This document shows positions 1 through 5,211 of a stretch of DNA of 8,551 nt, one piece after another (position 1 is the stretch's first letter; every line of letters starts with the position of its first letter). This DNA comes from Rhodospirillaceae bacterium (GTDB lineage Bacteria; Pseudomonadota; Alphaproteobacteria; UBA8366): contig PBCW01000051.1 in the NCBI GenBank assembly GCA_002718015.1, positions 705 to 9,255 of the forward strand. Reading direction: 5' to 3'. The position numbers were made by a program, and so were the translations under genes. The notes under the pieces were generated by a model. The model made no database searches. It was given only the letters and a program-made list of their open reading frames with translations, and was not told the origin of the DNA.

Positions 1-125
1 GATGCAATATTTTCGTGATCGTCGAAATTAGTTTTCTCACTCTCAAGCGGAATAATGTGGTCATCTACGATTTTTCGTATCTCCGCTCGCGATGTCTCTG
101 CCCGTTCTGTAAGATTGAAATCCAT
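1..125 (-). CDS. Acyl-CoA dehydrogenase family protein, N-terminal fragment (cut by the left edge)
   Basis: Only the first 41 codons are visible, starting at the ATG at 125-123 and running off the window. The peptide begins MDFNLTERAETSRAEIRKIV and continues with HIIPLE and DDHENIA. This matches the start of many acyl-CoA dehydrogenases: an MDF(x)L opening, an amphipathic helix, then an (I/V)PLE-type turn and a (Y/F)D-HENI segment. Such flavoenzymes introduce a trans-2,3 double bond into acyl-CoA and pass electrons to electron-transfer flavoprotein; that is family knowledge, since no FAD or catalytic Glu region is visible. A GGGGA stretch about 7 nt before the ATG is a plausible ribosome site. 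It lies 14 nt after the NIPSNAP gene and should be the fifth gene of the operon. The assignment rests on a short N-terminus, so the subfamily is open. Confidence 0.72.
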   Translation of the reverse strand, partial: MDFNLTERAETSRAEIRKIVDDHIIPLESEKTNFDDHENIA

Positions 126-139
126 TTTACGTTCCCCAA

Positions 140-469
140 TTATTTTATTTTAGGGACCGGTGACCACGAAGCAGGTATCAGAATTTGACTATCCTGTTTA
201 ATAATAAGTTCCGCTTCCCGTTGCTTAGCTAAATAGGTTTGCCATTCTTTGGTTTTTTGTAATTTCGCGCGTCGGCGTGTTCTTTCGGCAAGGGTCTTGT
301 AAGCCCACATATGTACGATTTGATTTAATTCTCCAACTTCAGGATGATACCAACCAACTAAACCTCCCAATATTTTTGTCTGAACCCTTAATCCAAATTT
401 TTGATAAATTTCCATATATTGCGCCGTCCCACCGGGACGAAGTGTGTACGTGCGTTTTTCTATGATCAT
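140..469 (-). CDS. NIPSNAP family protein (109 aa)
   Basis: This is a single-domain NIPSNAP protein of the usual bacterial length (about 100-110 aa). It opens with a beta strand MIIEKRTYTLRPG carrying the family's R-x-Y pattern (R6, Y8). It then shows a helix, a G-G-L-V-G-W turn (residues 35-40), a second strand GELNQIVHMWAY (46-57), and an Arg-rich helix with W76 and the ending WQTYL. The family adopts a ferredoxin-like alpha/beta-barrel fold, and bacterial members have no settled biochemical role. No signal peptide or membrane segment is present, so it is probably cytosolic. Start choice: AGGA sits 6 nt before the ATG. It lies 42 nt after the SDR gene and 14 nt before the acyl-CoA dehydrogenase gene, so it is probably co-transcribed with them. 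A role in acyl-CoA metabolism is inference from context only. Confidence 0.85.
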   Translation of the reverse strand: MIIEKRTYTLRPGGTAQYMEIYQKFGLRVQTKILGGLVGWYHPEVGELNQIVHMWAYKTLAERTRRRAKLQKTKEWQTYLAKQREAELIIKQDSQILIPASWSPVPKIK

Positions 470-511
470 GGTTTATCCTATGGTTAATTACAGCCCGTGT
501 TAATCTAATAA

Positions 512-1258
512 TCAGGCAAGCATTACTGTATGACCGCCATCTACAGGAATTAGTACACCCGTAATATACGCAGAGGCATCACTCGCCAGGAGAAGCACCA
601 CGCCGGCGAGATCATCCGCCTTACCAAAACGCCTCTGAGGAATAGCCCTTAGCATGGCTTGACCCTCATTCGATTGTAAGTAACTCCTATTCATATCTGT
701 CTCTATGTAACCAGGAGCTATGGCGTTGACCCTTATGCCATATCGTGCCCATTCTGCCGCAAGCATTCGTGTTAATTGAACCAACCCGGCCTTGGAAACC
801 CCATAAGGCATCGTGCCCTTCTGAACCTTAAACGCAAGCACTGAAGCTGTATTCAAAATAGAACCACCATCACCGCCATGAATCATTCGTTCAGCTACAG
901 CTTTAGCTACTAACCAAGCGCCCCTTAAATTAGTATCAAGAACTGCATCCCATTCCTCTTCCTCAACATTCAAAGCTGCATTCGAGTTGGCTACTCCTGA
1001 ATTATTGATTAATATTGATATGCCGCCGAGCTCTTTTTCCGCAGCAGTCACACCATCTTTAATGCTATCAACATTTGTAACGTCCATTCTTATTGGTGTA
1101 ATTCCAGGCACCTCGGAGGCTAATTTTTCAAGCCTGTGTAATCGTCTTGCTGCTACTGCCACCTTCGCACCTTCACCAGCTAACAGGCGGGCAAAATACG
1201 CGCCAAGCCCGCTAGAGCCTCCTGTCACAAGCGCGGTCTTTCCATCAAGCACGCCCAT
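512..1258 (-). CDS. Short-chain dehydrogenase/reductase (SDR), FabG-like classical type
   Basis: A 248-residue classical SDR of complete length. The cofactor loop TGGSSGLG is at residues 12-19, and R38-R39 after the second strand tentatively favour NADP(H). D59 contacts adenine in this family. The usual NNAG motif reads NNSG (85-88). The catalytic set is N110, S139, Y152 and K156 (YGVSK), followed by a PGYIETDM segment (182-189) and the C-terminal strand with VDGG. It would interconvert a hydroxyl and a keto group, possibly on a 3-hydroxyacyl-CoA produced by its neighbours; this substrate is inference. It starts 3 nt after the acyl-CoA synthetase stop, and its strong ribosome site lies inside that gene's last codons, so translation is likely coupled. 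It is not called fabG because no fatty-acid synthesis genes surround it. Confidence 0.93.
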   Translation of the reverse strand: MGVLDGKTALVTGGSSGLGAYFARLLAGEGAKVAVAARRLHRLEKLASEVPGITPIRMDVTNVDSIKDGVTAAEKELGGISILINNSGVANSNAALNVEEEEWDAVLDTNLRGAWLVAKAVAERMIHGGDGGSILNTASVLAFKVQKGTMPYGVSKAGLVQLTRMLAAEWARYGIRVNAIAPGYIETDMNRSYLQSNEGQAMLRAIPQRRFGKADDLAGVVLLLASDASAYITGVLIPVDGGHTVMLA

Positions 1259-1261
1259 AAA

Positions 1262-2899
1262 TCAATCTCCTTTTACGCGTTCTCGCAGCGTGAACTTTTG
1301 TATTTTGCCAGTCGATGTTTTGGGAAGTTTACCGAATATGACCTCAGAGGGAACTTTAAAGGAAGCCATGTTTTTTCGGCAGTACGCAATTACATCCGCC
1401 TCACTCAGACGACCATTCTTACCTAATAAGGATACAAAGGCACATGGAGTTTCGCCCCATTTGTTATCCGGCTTCGCAACAACCGCGGCCTCCATTATGA
1501 GCGGATGACGGTAAAGTACTTCCTCGATTTCAAGACTAGAAATATTTTCTCCGCCTGAGATAATGATATCTTTTGCCCTGTCTTTAATTTCTACGTATCC
1601 ATCAGGGTGTACAACCGCCAAATCACCAGTGTGAAACCAACCATCTTTGAATACCGCCTTGGTGGCATCTGAGTTTTTAAGGTACCCTTTCATGATAGTA
1701 TTACTTCTTAAAACGATCTCGCCAATCGTTTTAGCATCACAAGGCACTTCTTTTTGTGTTTCAGGATCAATTACCTTTTGATCTTCAAGGCTGATAGTAC
1801 GTACTCCCTGCCGTGCAATCTTCGCAACCTGACTATCAAAATCTAAATTATCCCATTCCGACTGCCAAACGCATACAGTCGATGGGCCATAGCTCTCGGT
1901 CAATCCGTAAAGATGACGAACATTAAAGCCCATTTCCTGCATTCCAGAAATGACTGCACTAGGGGGCGCGGCACCCCCTGTGGCTATTTCTATAGGACCG
2001 TGAGAAAACCTGGCTTTAACTTCTTTTGGTGCGTGTATCAACATGTTTAGAACAACAGGGGCCCCCGCCAGATGACTAACACCATGCTTGTTTATTAGAT
2101 GAAAGATGGCAGCTGGATCAACCAATCGCAAGCAGACGTGCGTTCCACCAACTACGCTTAATCCCCATGTATTGCACCAACCATTGCAATGAAACATCGG
2201 AAGGGTCCAAAGATACGTCGTTTCGGGCGTGAAGCCGAAGGCAGAAGATGAACCCATTGCGTTTAGGTAGGCACCACGATGATGATAAACGACACCTTTA
2301 GGACTTCCCGTTGTCCCAGATGTGTAATTGAGCGCAATTGCATCCCATTCATCATCGGGCCTACACCATTCTAGGCCAGGATCTCCCTGGCTTAAGAAGC
2401 TCTCATACTCAAGCTCACCAAGAAATTTTCCGCTAGAAATTTCCGGATGGTCAATATCAACGACAATTATTTTATGACTAACTTTTTGGAGGGCATCCTC
2501 AATTACCGAGGAAAACATACGGTCCGTCAACAACACCTTTGTTTCGGCATGCGTAAGAATAAAAGCAATGGCGTCAGCATCTAGCCTAATATTCAATGCA
2601 TTAATTATAGCACCGATCATTGGCACACCATAATGAGCCTCAAGCAAAGCGGGGACATTTGGCGCCATAATCGAAACTGTGTCCCCTTTCTCTACGCCGT
2701 ACCGACGAAGGGCAGACCCCAACCGCTTACACCGAGCCAAAAATTGTTCGTAGCTGTAGTGTGTCTCTCCATCAATGACCGCGACTTTTTTTGGAAAGGC
2801 CAAAGAACACCTTTCAAGAAAACTGATCGGCGTTAAAGGTTGGTAATTTGCAGCACACTGACCGAGTTCAAAATCATATTTAGAATTGAAACTGGTCAT
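1262..2899 (-). CDS. Acyl-CoA synthetase (AMP-forming, ANL superfamily), fatty-acid/short-medium-chain type
   Basis: A full-length 545-residue adenylate-forming enzyme that activates a carboxylic acid with ATP and CoA through an acyl-AMP. Core motifs are intact: the phosphate loop YTSGTTGSPKG (192-202), PMFHCNGW (234-241), GGAAPP (308-313), YGLTESYG (331-338) with E335, the TGD aspartate D426, and R441 before the domain hinge. The A8 loop is KDIIISGGENIS (443-454), and the C-terminal catalytic lysine is K532 in TSTGKIQK. The HCNGW and WGLSVVGGTH segments resemble the group holding plant AAE-type and bacterial DmdB-like acyl-CoA ligases, but the acyl substrate cannot be fixed from sequence alone. 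The ATG at 2899 has only a weak upstream purine stretch (GGA about 12 nt away), although the N-terminus aligns well with the family. It follows the amidase after 61 nt and precedes the SDR after 3 nt. Confidence 0.93.
   Translation of the reverse strand: MTSFNSKYDFELGQCAANYQPLTPISFLERCSLAFPKKVAVIDGETHYSYEQFLARCKRLGSALRRYGVEKGDTVSIMAPNVPALLEAHYGVPMIGAIINALNIRLDADAIAFILTHAETKVLLTDRMFSSVIEDALQKVSHKIIVVDIDHPEISSGKFLGELEYESFLSQGDPGLEWCRPDDEWDAIALNYTSGTTGSPKGVVYHHRGAYLNAMGSSSAFGFTPETTYLWTLPMFHCNGWCNTWGLSVVGGTHVCLRLVDPAAIFHLINKHGVSHLAGAPVVLNMLIHAPKEVKARFSHGPIEIATGGAAPPSAVISGMQEMGFNVRHLYGLTESYGPSTVCVWQSEWDNLDFDSQVAKIARQGVRTISLEDQKVIDPETQKEVPCDAKTIGEIVLRSNTIMKGYLKNSDATKAVFKDGWFHTGDLAVVHPDGYVEIKDRAKDIIISGGENISSLEIEEVLYRHPLIMEAAVVAKPDNKWGETPCAFVSLLGKNGRLSEADVIAYCRKNMASFKVPSEVIFGKLPKTSTGKIQKFTLRERVKGD
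1266..1272 (-). promoter_or_regulatory. Ribosome binding site of the SDR gene, inside the acyl-CoA synthetase gene
   Basis: On the minus strand this reads AAGGAGA, with 7 nt to the ATG at 1258. It overlaps the last codons of the upstream gene, whose TGA is at 1264-1262, an arrangement typical of translational coupling. It fixes the SDR start. Confidence 0.85.
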
Positions 2900-2960
2900 A
2901 TGCGTTTTTCCATCACCCTTACTCTTTGTTAATATACTGATTGCAATATACTAAAATTTT
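2900..2960 (-). other. 61-nt spacer between amidase and acyl-CoA synthetase, with a direct repeat
   Basis: This is the longest gap inside the minus-strand gene set. It is AT-rich and carries AATATACT twice on the plus strand (2931-2938 and 2945-2952, 14 nt apart). On the minus strand each copy contains TATATT, a 5/6 match to a -10 box, but no -35 box at the right distance is convincing. No terminator-like hairpin with a T-run is seen, so read-through from the amidase gene is the simplest view. Confidence 0.4.
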
Positions 2961-4262
2961 TCAACAAAGAAGCTTACCCTTATCGTGAGCCAACATCACT
3001 GCTTGGGCTATATCGAATAGTTTCCGATCCTTAAATCGACCAGCTACTAACTGCAACCCCATAGGCAAACCAAGCGGACCAACAAAAAGGGGTAAGGTTA
3101 TAGCCGGAGTTCCCAGTGCGGTCCATGTCGAGTTAAAAATTGCATTCCCGGTCGTCATTAAACCTTTGGGTGCCTCACCCGTCGCAGAGGGAGTTACCAA
3201 AACATCTAGGCCTTCAAAGAATTCATCGGTTTCAATTCGCTGGCGTTCTAAGCGCCTCCAGCACTCTCTGTAACGTTCATAAGAGGTTTCAAGTCCCTCT
3301 CGCATACGCCCATCACGGAGCGGCGCACTTAATTTATCACTACAATTGAAACGCTCCCACGAGAGTGTTCTAGAAAACTCATAACCACTCACGGTTGCGT
3401 GCAGCTCTTCAAAATTCCTGCTTACATTCGGTAATTCTACATCCGTTACTGTAGCGCCAGCCGAAGCAAAGCATTCAACGCAATTTGTAATAAGCTCTTG
3501 CATTTTTTTGTCAGCATCATTCCAAAATGGAGATCGATAGAACCCTATATTTAGGTCAGATAATGGTGGCGGTTTTAATTCTTGTATCGCCTCTTCCAGC
3601 AAAATCGACCGCACTAACGCAAGATCTTCAACGGACCTAGTTATTGCCCCTATCGTATCAATACTGGGGGTATTAGGCATAACACCGTTGGTATTTATAT
3701 CGCCATAAGTCGGCTTATAACCAATTGCACCACAATAAGCAGCAGGTCGAATAACCGAACCAGTAGTTTGCGTTCCGTATGAACATGGAACCATAAAGTC
3801 GCCAACCGCCGCAGCTGAACCGGAGGATGAACCGCCGGGCGTATGATCAGGATTGTTCGGGTTGCGAGTTTCCCCGGGGAAACGGTGTCCAAATTCTGTG
3901 CTTACAGTTTTACCTAATAACACGCCACCTGCAGCTCTGGTAATCGCAACGCATCCGGCGTCGCGCCCTGGTAAGTGCCCATGATGAATTGAACTACCAT
4001 ACGCTGTTGGCATGTCTGCTGTATCAATTATATCCTTTACCCCAAATGGTAGTCCCCCAGCTAAGCCACCTGAACCTGCCTTATCAATGTTGCGTGCTGC
4101 TGCCAATGCTCCTTTTCGATCAAGATATTTCCAAGCCAAGACGGTATCATCGCGCAGTTCTATCCGCTCGAAACAGCTTGCCACCCAGCCTTCGCAACTT
4201 AATGTTCCACCAGAAATAGCCTTCAGGCCTTCAGTTGCGGTAAATTCCCAAGGTTCCGACAT
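2961..4262 (-). CDS. Amidase (amidase signature family, Ser-Ser-Lys hydrolase)
   Basis: A complete 433-residue amidase-signature enzyme that hydrolyses a C-N amide bond to a carboxylate and an amine or ammonia. The catalytic triad is readable: K76 in PFGVKDIID, cis-serine S145 at the start of the GGSSSGSAAAV stretch (143-153), and nucleophile S169 in TQTTGSVIRPAA. The spacings of 69 and 24 residues are those I recall for malonamidase E2. A typical C-terminal segment GTPAITLPL ... GLPMGLQLVA (384-407) completes the fold. It has no signal peptide, so it is cytosolic. The start is supported by GGAG 6 nt before the ATG. It is unlikely to be GatA of the tRNA amidotransferase: it is shorter than the roughly 485 aa usual there and has no gatB or gatC neighbour. 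It is the first gene of the leftward set and is divergent from the Lin0512 pair. The substrate is unknown. Confidence 0.92.
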   Translation of the reverse strand: MSEPWEFTATEGLKAISGGTLSCEGWVASCFERIELRDDTVLAWKYLDRKGALAAARNIDKAGSGGLAGGLPFGVKDIIDTADMPTAYGSSIHHGHLPGRDAGCVAITRAAGGVLLGKTVSTEFGHRFPGETRNPNNPDHTPGGSSSGSAAAVGDFMVPCSYGTQTTGSVIRPAAYCGAIGYKPTYGDINTNGVMPNTPSIDTIGAITRSVEDLALVRSILLEEAIQELKPPPLSDLNIGFYRSPFWNDADKKMQELITNCVECFASAGATVTDVELPNVSRNFEELHATVSGYEFSRTLSWERFNCSDKLSAPLRDGRMREGLETSYERYRECWRRLERQRIETDEFFEGLDVLVTPSATGEAPKGLMTTGNAIFNSTWTALGTPAITLPLFVGPLGLPMGLQLVAGRFKDRKLFDIAQAVMLAHDKGKLLC

Positions 4263-4320
4263 TTTTATCTCCGGTATAAACTTTTTAGATTACAACTAAC
4301 CCACATTGCTTTTAATGCGT

Positions 4321-4350
4321 TTACAAATAGAAAATTAGTTACGACCAACT
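4321..4350. repeat. Bipartite intergenic element, copy 1 (TTACAAAT-N14-GACCAACT)
   Basis: TTACAAAT at 4321-4328 and GACCAACT at 4343-4350 enclose an AT-rich 14-nt core. The same two 8-mers recur in the same order and orientation in copy 2. An inner AGTT-N6-AACT inverted repeat occupies 4337-4350. Read on the minus strand, the halves give TTGGTC and TTGTAA, 16 nt apart, a possible but weak -35/-10 pair about 50 nt before the amidase ATG. Confidence 0.5.
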
Positions 4351-4368
4351 GAGCTAACATAGTCAAAG

Positions 4369-4400
4369 TTACAAATGTCATGAAATAAATTTGACCAACT
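4369..4400. repeat. Bipartite intergenic element, copy 2 (TTACAAAT-N16-GACCAACT)
   Basis: TTACAAAT at 4369-4376 and GACCAACT at 4393-4400 flank a 16-nt AT-rich core. Copy 2 lies 48-50 bp from copy 1, with an 18-bp gap between the units. Its right half includes TTTGACC, which on the plus strand resembles a -35 hexamer (TTGACC), but no fitting -10 box follows at 16-18 nt. It could be a regulator-binding site or the product of a local duplication. Confidence 0.5.
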
Positions 4401-4500
4401 ACCAATTCTGGAACATTTTTTACTACACATCAAAATTATTTCCCAGGCAGATAAGAATAATGGAGTTCAAAATTATCAATTTTTTAGCTAGAGTAAGTAC

Positions 4501-4507
4501 AGGGAGA
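4501..4507 (+). promoter_or_regulatory. Ribosome binding site of the first Lin0512 gene
   Basis: AGGGAGA lies just upstream of the ATG at 4515, with 8 nt between GGGAG and the start. A second in-frame ATG at 4521 would be 14 nt away, so the first is preferred. Confidence 0.75.
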
Positions 4508-4514
4508 TCCAAAA

Positions 4515-4856
4515 ATGGCGATGAAACGCGTTGTGCTTGAGATCGGGATGGGCACCGACATAAGGGGCAGTGATCCAACGAAAGCGGCAGTTCGTGCGCT
4601 ACGTGATGCGCTGTGGCACAATTCGCTCAGCATAGCGACGGCACTCAACATGGATACTGATGCAATGGTCACCGAAGTAACCATCGGCGTCCCAAACCCA
4701 GAACTTGTTGACACCGAAAAAGTTTTAGCTGTCCTTCCACATGGCAGTGGTTCGGTTGCGGTGACTGAGGGCGGATTAAAAATCCCAAAGGATGATAGTG
4801 ATGACAATACATTAATAGCGCATGCTGCCGCTGTTGTTCGCTTAGACCTACCTTGA
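4515..4856 (+). CDS. Lin0512 family protein, copy 1 (motif His replaced by Arg)
   Basis: A 113-residue protein of the uncharacterised Lin0512 family, recognised from the N-terminal KRVVLEIGMGTDIRGSD, then TKAAVRALRDAL, VTIGVPNPE-VD, LP-GSGSV, GGL-IP and the C-terminal VRLDLP. The family hallmark, as I recall it, is GxGxDxHG. Here it reads GMGTDIRG (residues 11-18), with R17 in place of His, and W34 replaces a His found at that site in copy 2. No membrane segment or signal peptide is seen. It is the first of a tandem pair and is divergent from the amidase gene. By hand alignment it is identical to copy 2 at 60 of 113 positions with no gaps, so the pair arose by duplication. No biochemical function can be assigned. 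The substitution could mean a changed activity or a partner role for copy 2. Confidence 0.85.
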   Translation: MAMKRVVLEIGMGTDIRGSDPTKAAVRALRDALWHNSLSIATALNMDTDAMVTEVTIGVPNPELVDTEKVLAVLPHGSGSVAVTEGGLKIPKDDSDDNTLIAHAAAVVRLDLP

Positions 4857-4862
4857 AGGAGG
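4856..4862 (+). promoter_or_regulatory. Ribosome binding site deciding a GTG start for Lin0512 copy 2
   Basis: AAGGAGG starts on the last base of the copy 1 stop codon (TGA 4854-4856) and ends 5 nt before GTG at 4868. It decides the start: an upstream in-frame TTG at 4853 would place this ribosome site inside the coding region. Confidence 0.88.
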
Positions 4863-4867
4863 ATTAC

Positions 4868-5209
4868 GTGCCATTAAAACGAGTAATTTTAGAGATGGGT
4901 GCTGGCAACGACTTACATGGCAGCGATTATACCAAGGCCGCCATACGCGCAGTTGACGATGCCCTTCATCATAGCTCTCTAACAATGATACGAACGCTTA
5001 ACATCAACAAAAATGATGTAAAAGTAGACGTTACAATTGGCGTTCAGAAGCCAGAGCAAGTTGACATAGAAGCTGTTAAGAAAATACTACCAGTTGGTAG
5101 TGTGTCAGTCTCAGCAGTTCTAGGCGGCTTGGATGTTCCAGACGATGAGCGAGATGACCCCGCAGTAATTGCAAGTGCTGCAATTGATGTCCGTTTGGAT
5201 CTTCCCTAA
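4868..5209 (+). CDS. Lin0512 family protein, copy 2 (intact GxGxDxHG motif)
   Basis: With the GTG start at 4868 the product is 113 residues, exactly the length of copy 1, and the two align end to end. The family motif is intact as GAGNDLHG (11-18), with H17 present, and is followed by SDYTKAAIRAV, DALHHSSL with H34 and H35, DVTIGVQKPEQVD (54-66), LP-GSVSV, GGLDVP and VRLDLP. The conserved acidic and His residues near the N-terminus could suit a metal or catalytic site; this is inference. The family has members in Firmicutes, cyanobacteria, proteobacteria and plants, with no established function that I know of. It starts 11 nt after copy 1, so the two are surely co-transcribed and probably co-translated. 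Its TAA lies 2 bp from the convergent mfd stop, leaving no room for a separate terminator. Confidence 0.88.
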   Translation: MPLKRVILEMGAGNDLHGSDYTKAAIRAVDDALHHSSLTMIRTLNINKNDVKVDVTIGVQKPEQVDIEAVKKILPVGSVSVSAVLGGLDVPDDERDDPAVIASAAIDVRLDLP

Positions 5210-5211
5210 CA

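Larger units (their letters stand above)
4263..4514. promoter_or_regulatory. Divergent intergenic region: promoters for the amidase operon (left) and the Lin0512 pair (right)
   Basis: These 252 bp are non-coding and AT-rich, and both flanking genes start away from them, so they should hold at least two promoters. No strong sigma-70 consensus stands out. The clearest structure is a repeated bipartite element (listed separately). Also present are an inverted pair GTCAAA (4362-4367) / TTTGAC (4390-4395), a direct repeat CAAAATTAT (4431-4439 and 4468-4476), and an AT palindrome AAAATT-ATC-AATTTT (4469-4483). A weak rightward promoter candidate is TTCAAA (4466-4471), 17 nt, TAGAGT (4489-4494). No regulator gene is visible in the window. 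Confidence 0.6.

Noticed and set aside
987..1508. Plus-strand open frame of 173 codons across the SDR and acyl-CoA synthetase genes
   Set aside because: It is antisense to two genes with complete motifs and shows no recognisable domain.
1957..1982. GC-rich hairpin (AGGGGG / CCCCCT with a CAC/GTG extension) resembling a terminator
   Set aside because: It has no T-run and falls on the codons for the conserved TGGAAPP motif of the acyl-CoA synthetase, which explains the G and C runs.
1262..2899. Specific naming as DmdB (methylmercaptopropionyl-CoA ligase)
   Set aside because: The group resemblance is real, but substrate choice in this family cannot be told from motifs, and no dmdA, dmdC or dmdD gene is recognisable.
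2961..4262. Identity as GatA of the tRNA-dependent amidotransferase
   Set aside because: Shorter than typical GatA, no gatB or gatC nearby, and the catabolic neighbours favour a stand-alone amidase.
4484..4807. Minus-strand open frame of 107 codons over Lin0512 copy 1
   Set aside because: Low-complexity Ser/Thr/Pro-rich translation, antisense to a recognised family protein.
4853..4855. TTG start for Lin0512 copy 2
   Set aside because: It overlaps the copy 1 stop and would encode the ribosome site itself. GTG at 4868 has ideal AAGGAGG spacing and matches copy 1 in length.
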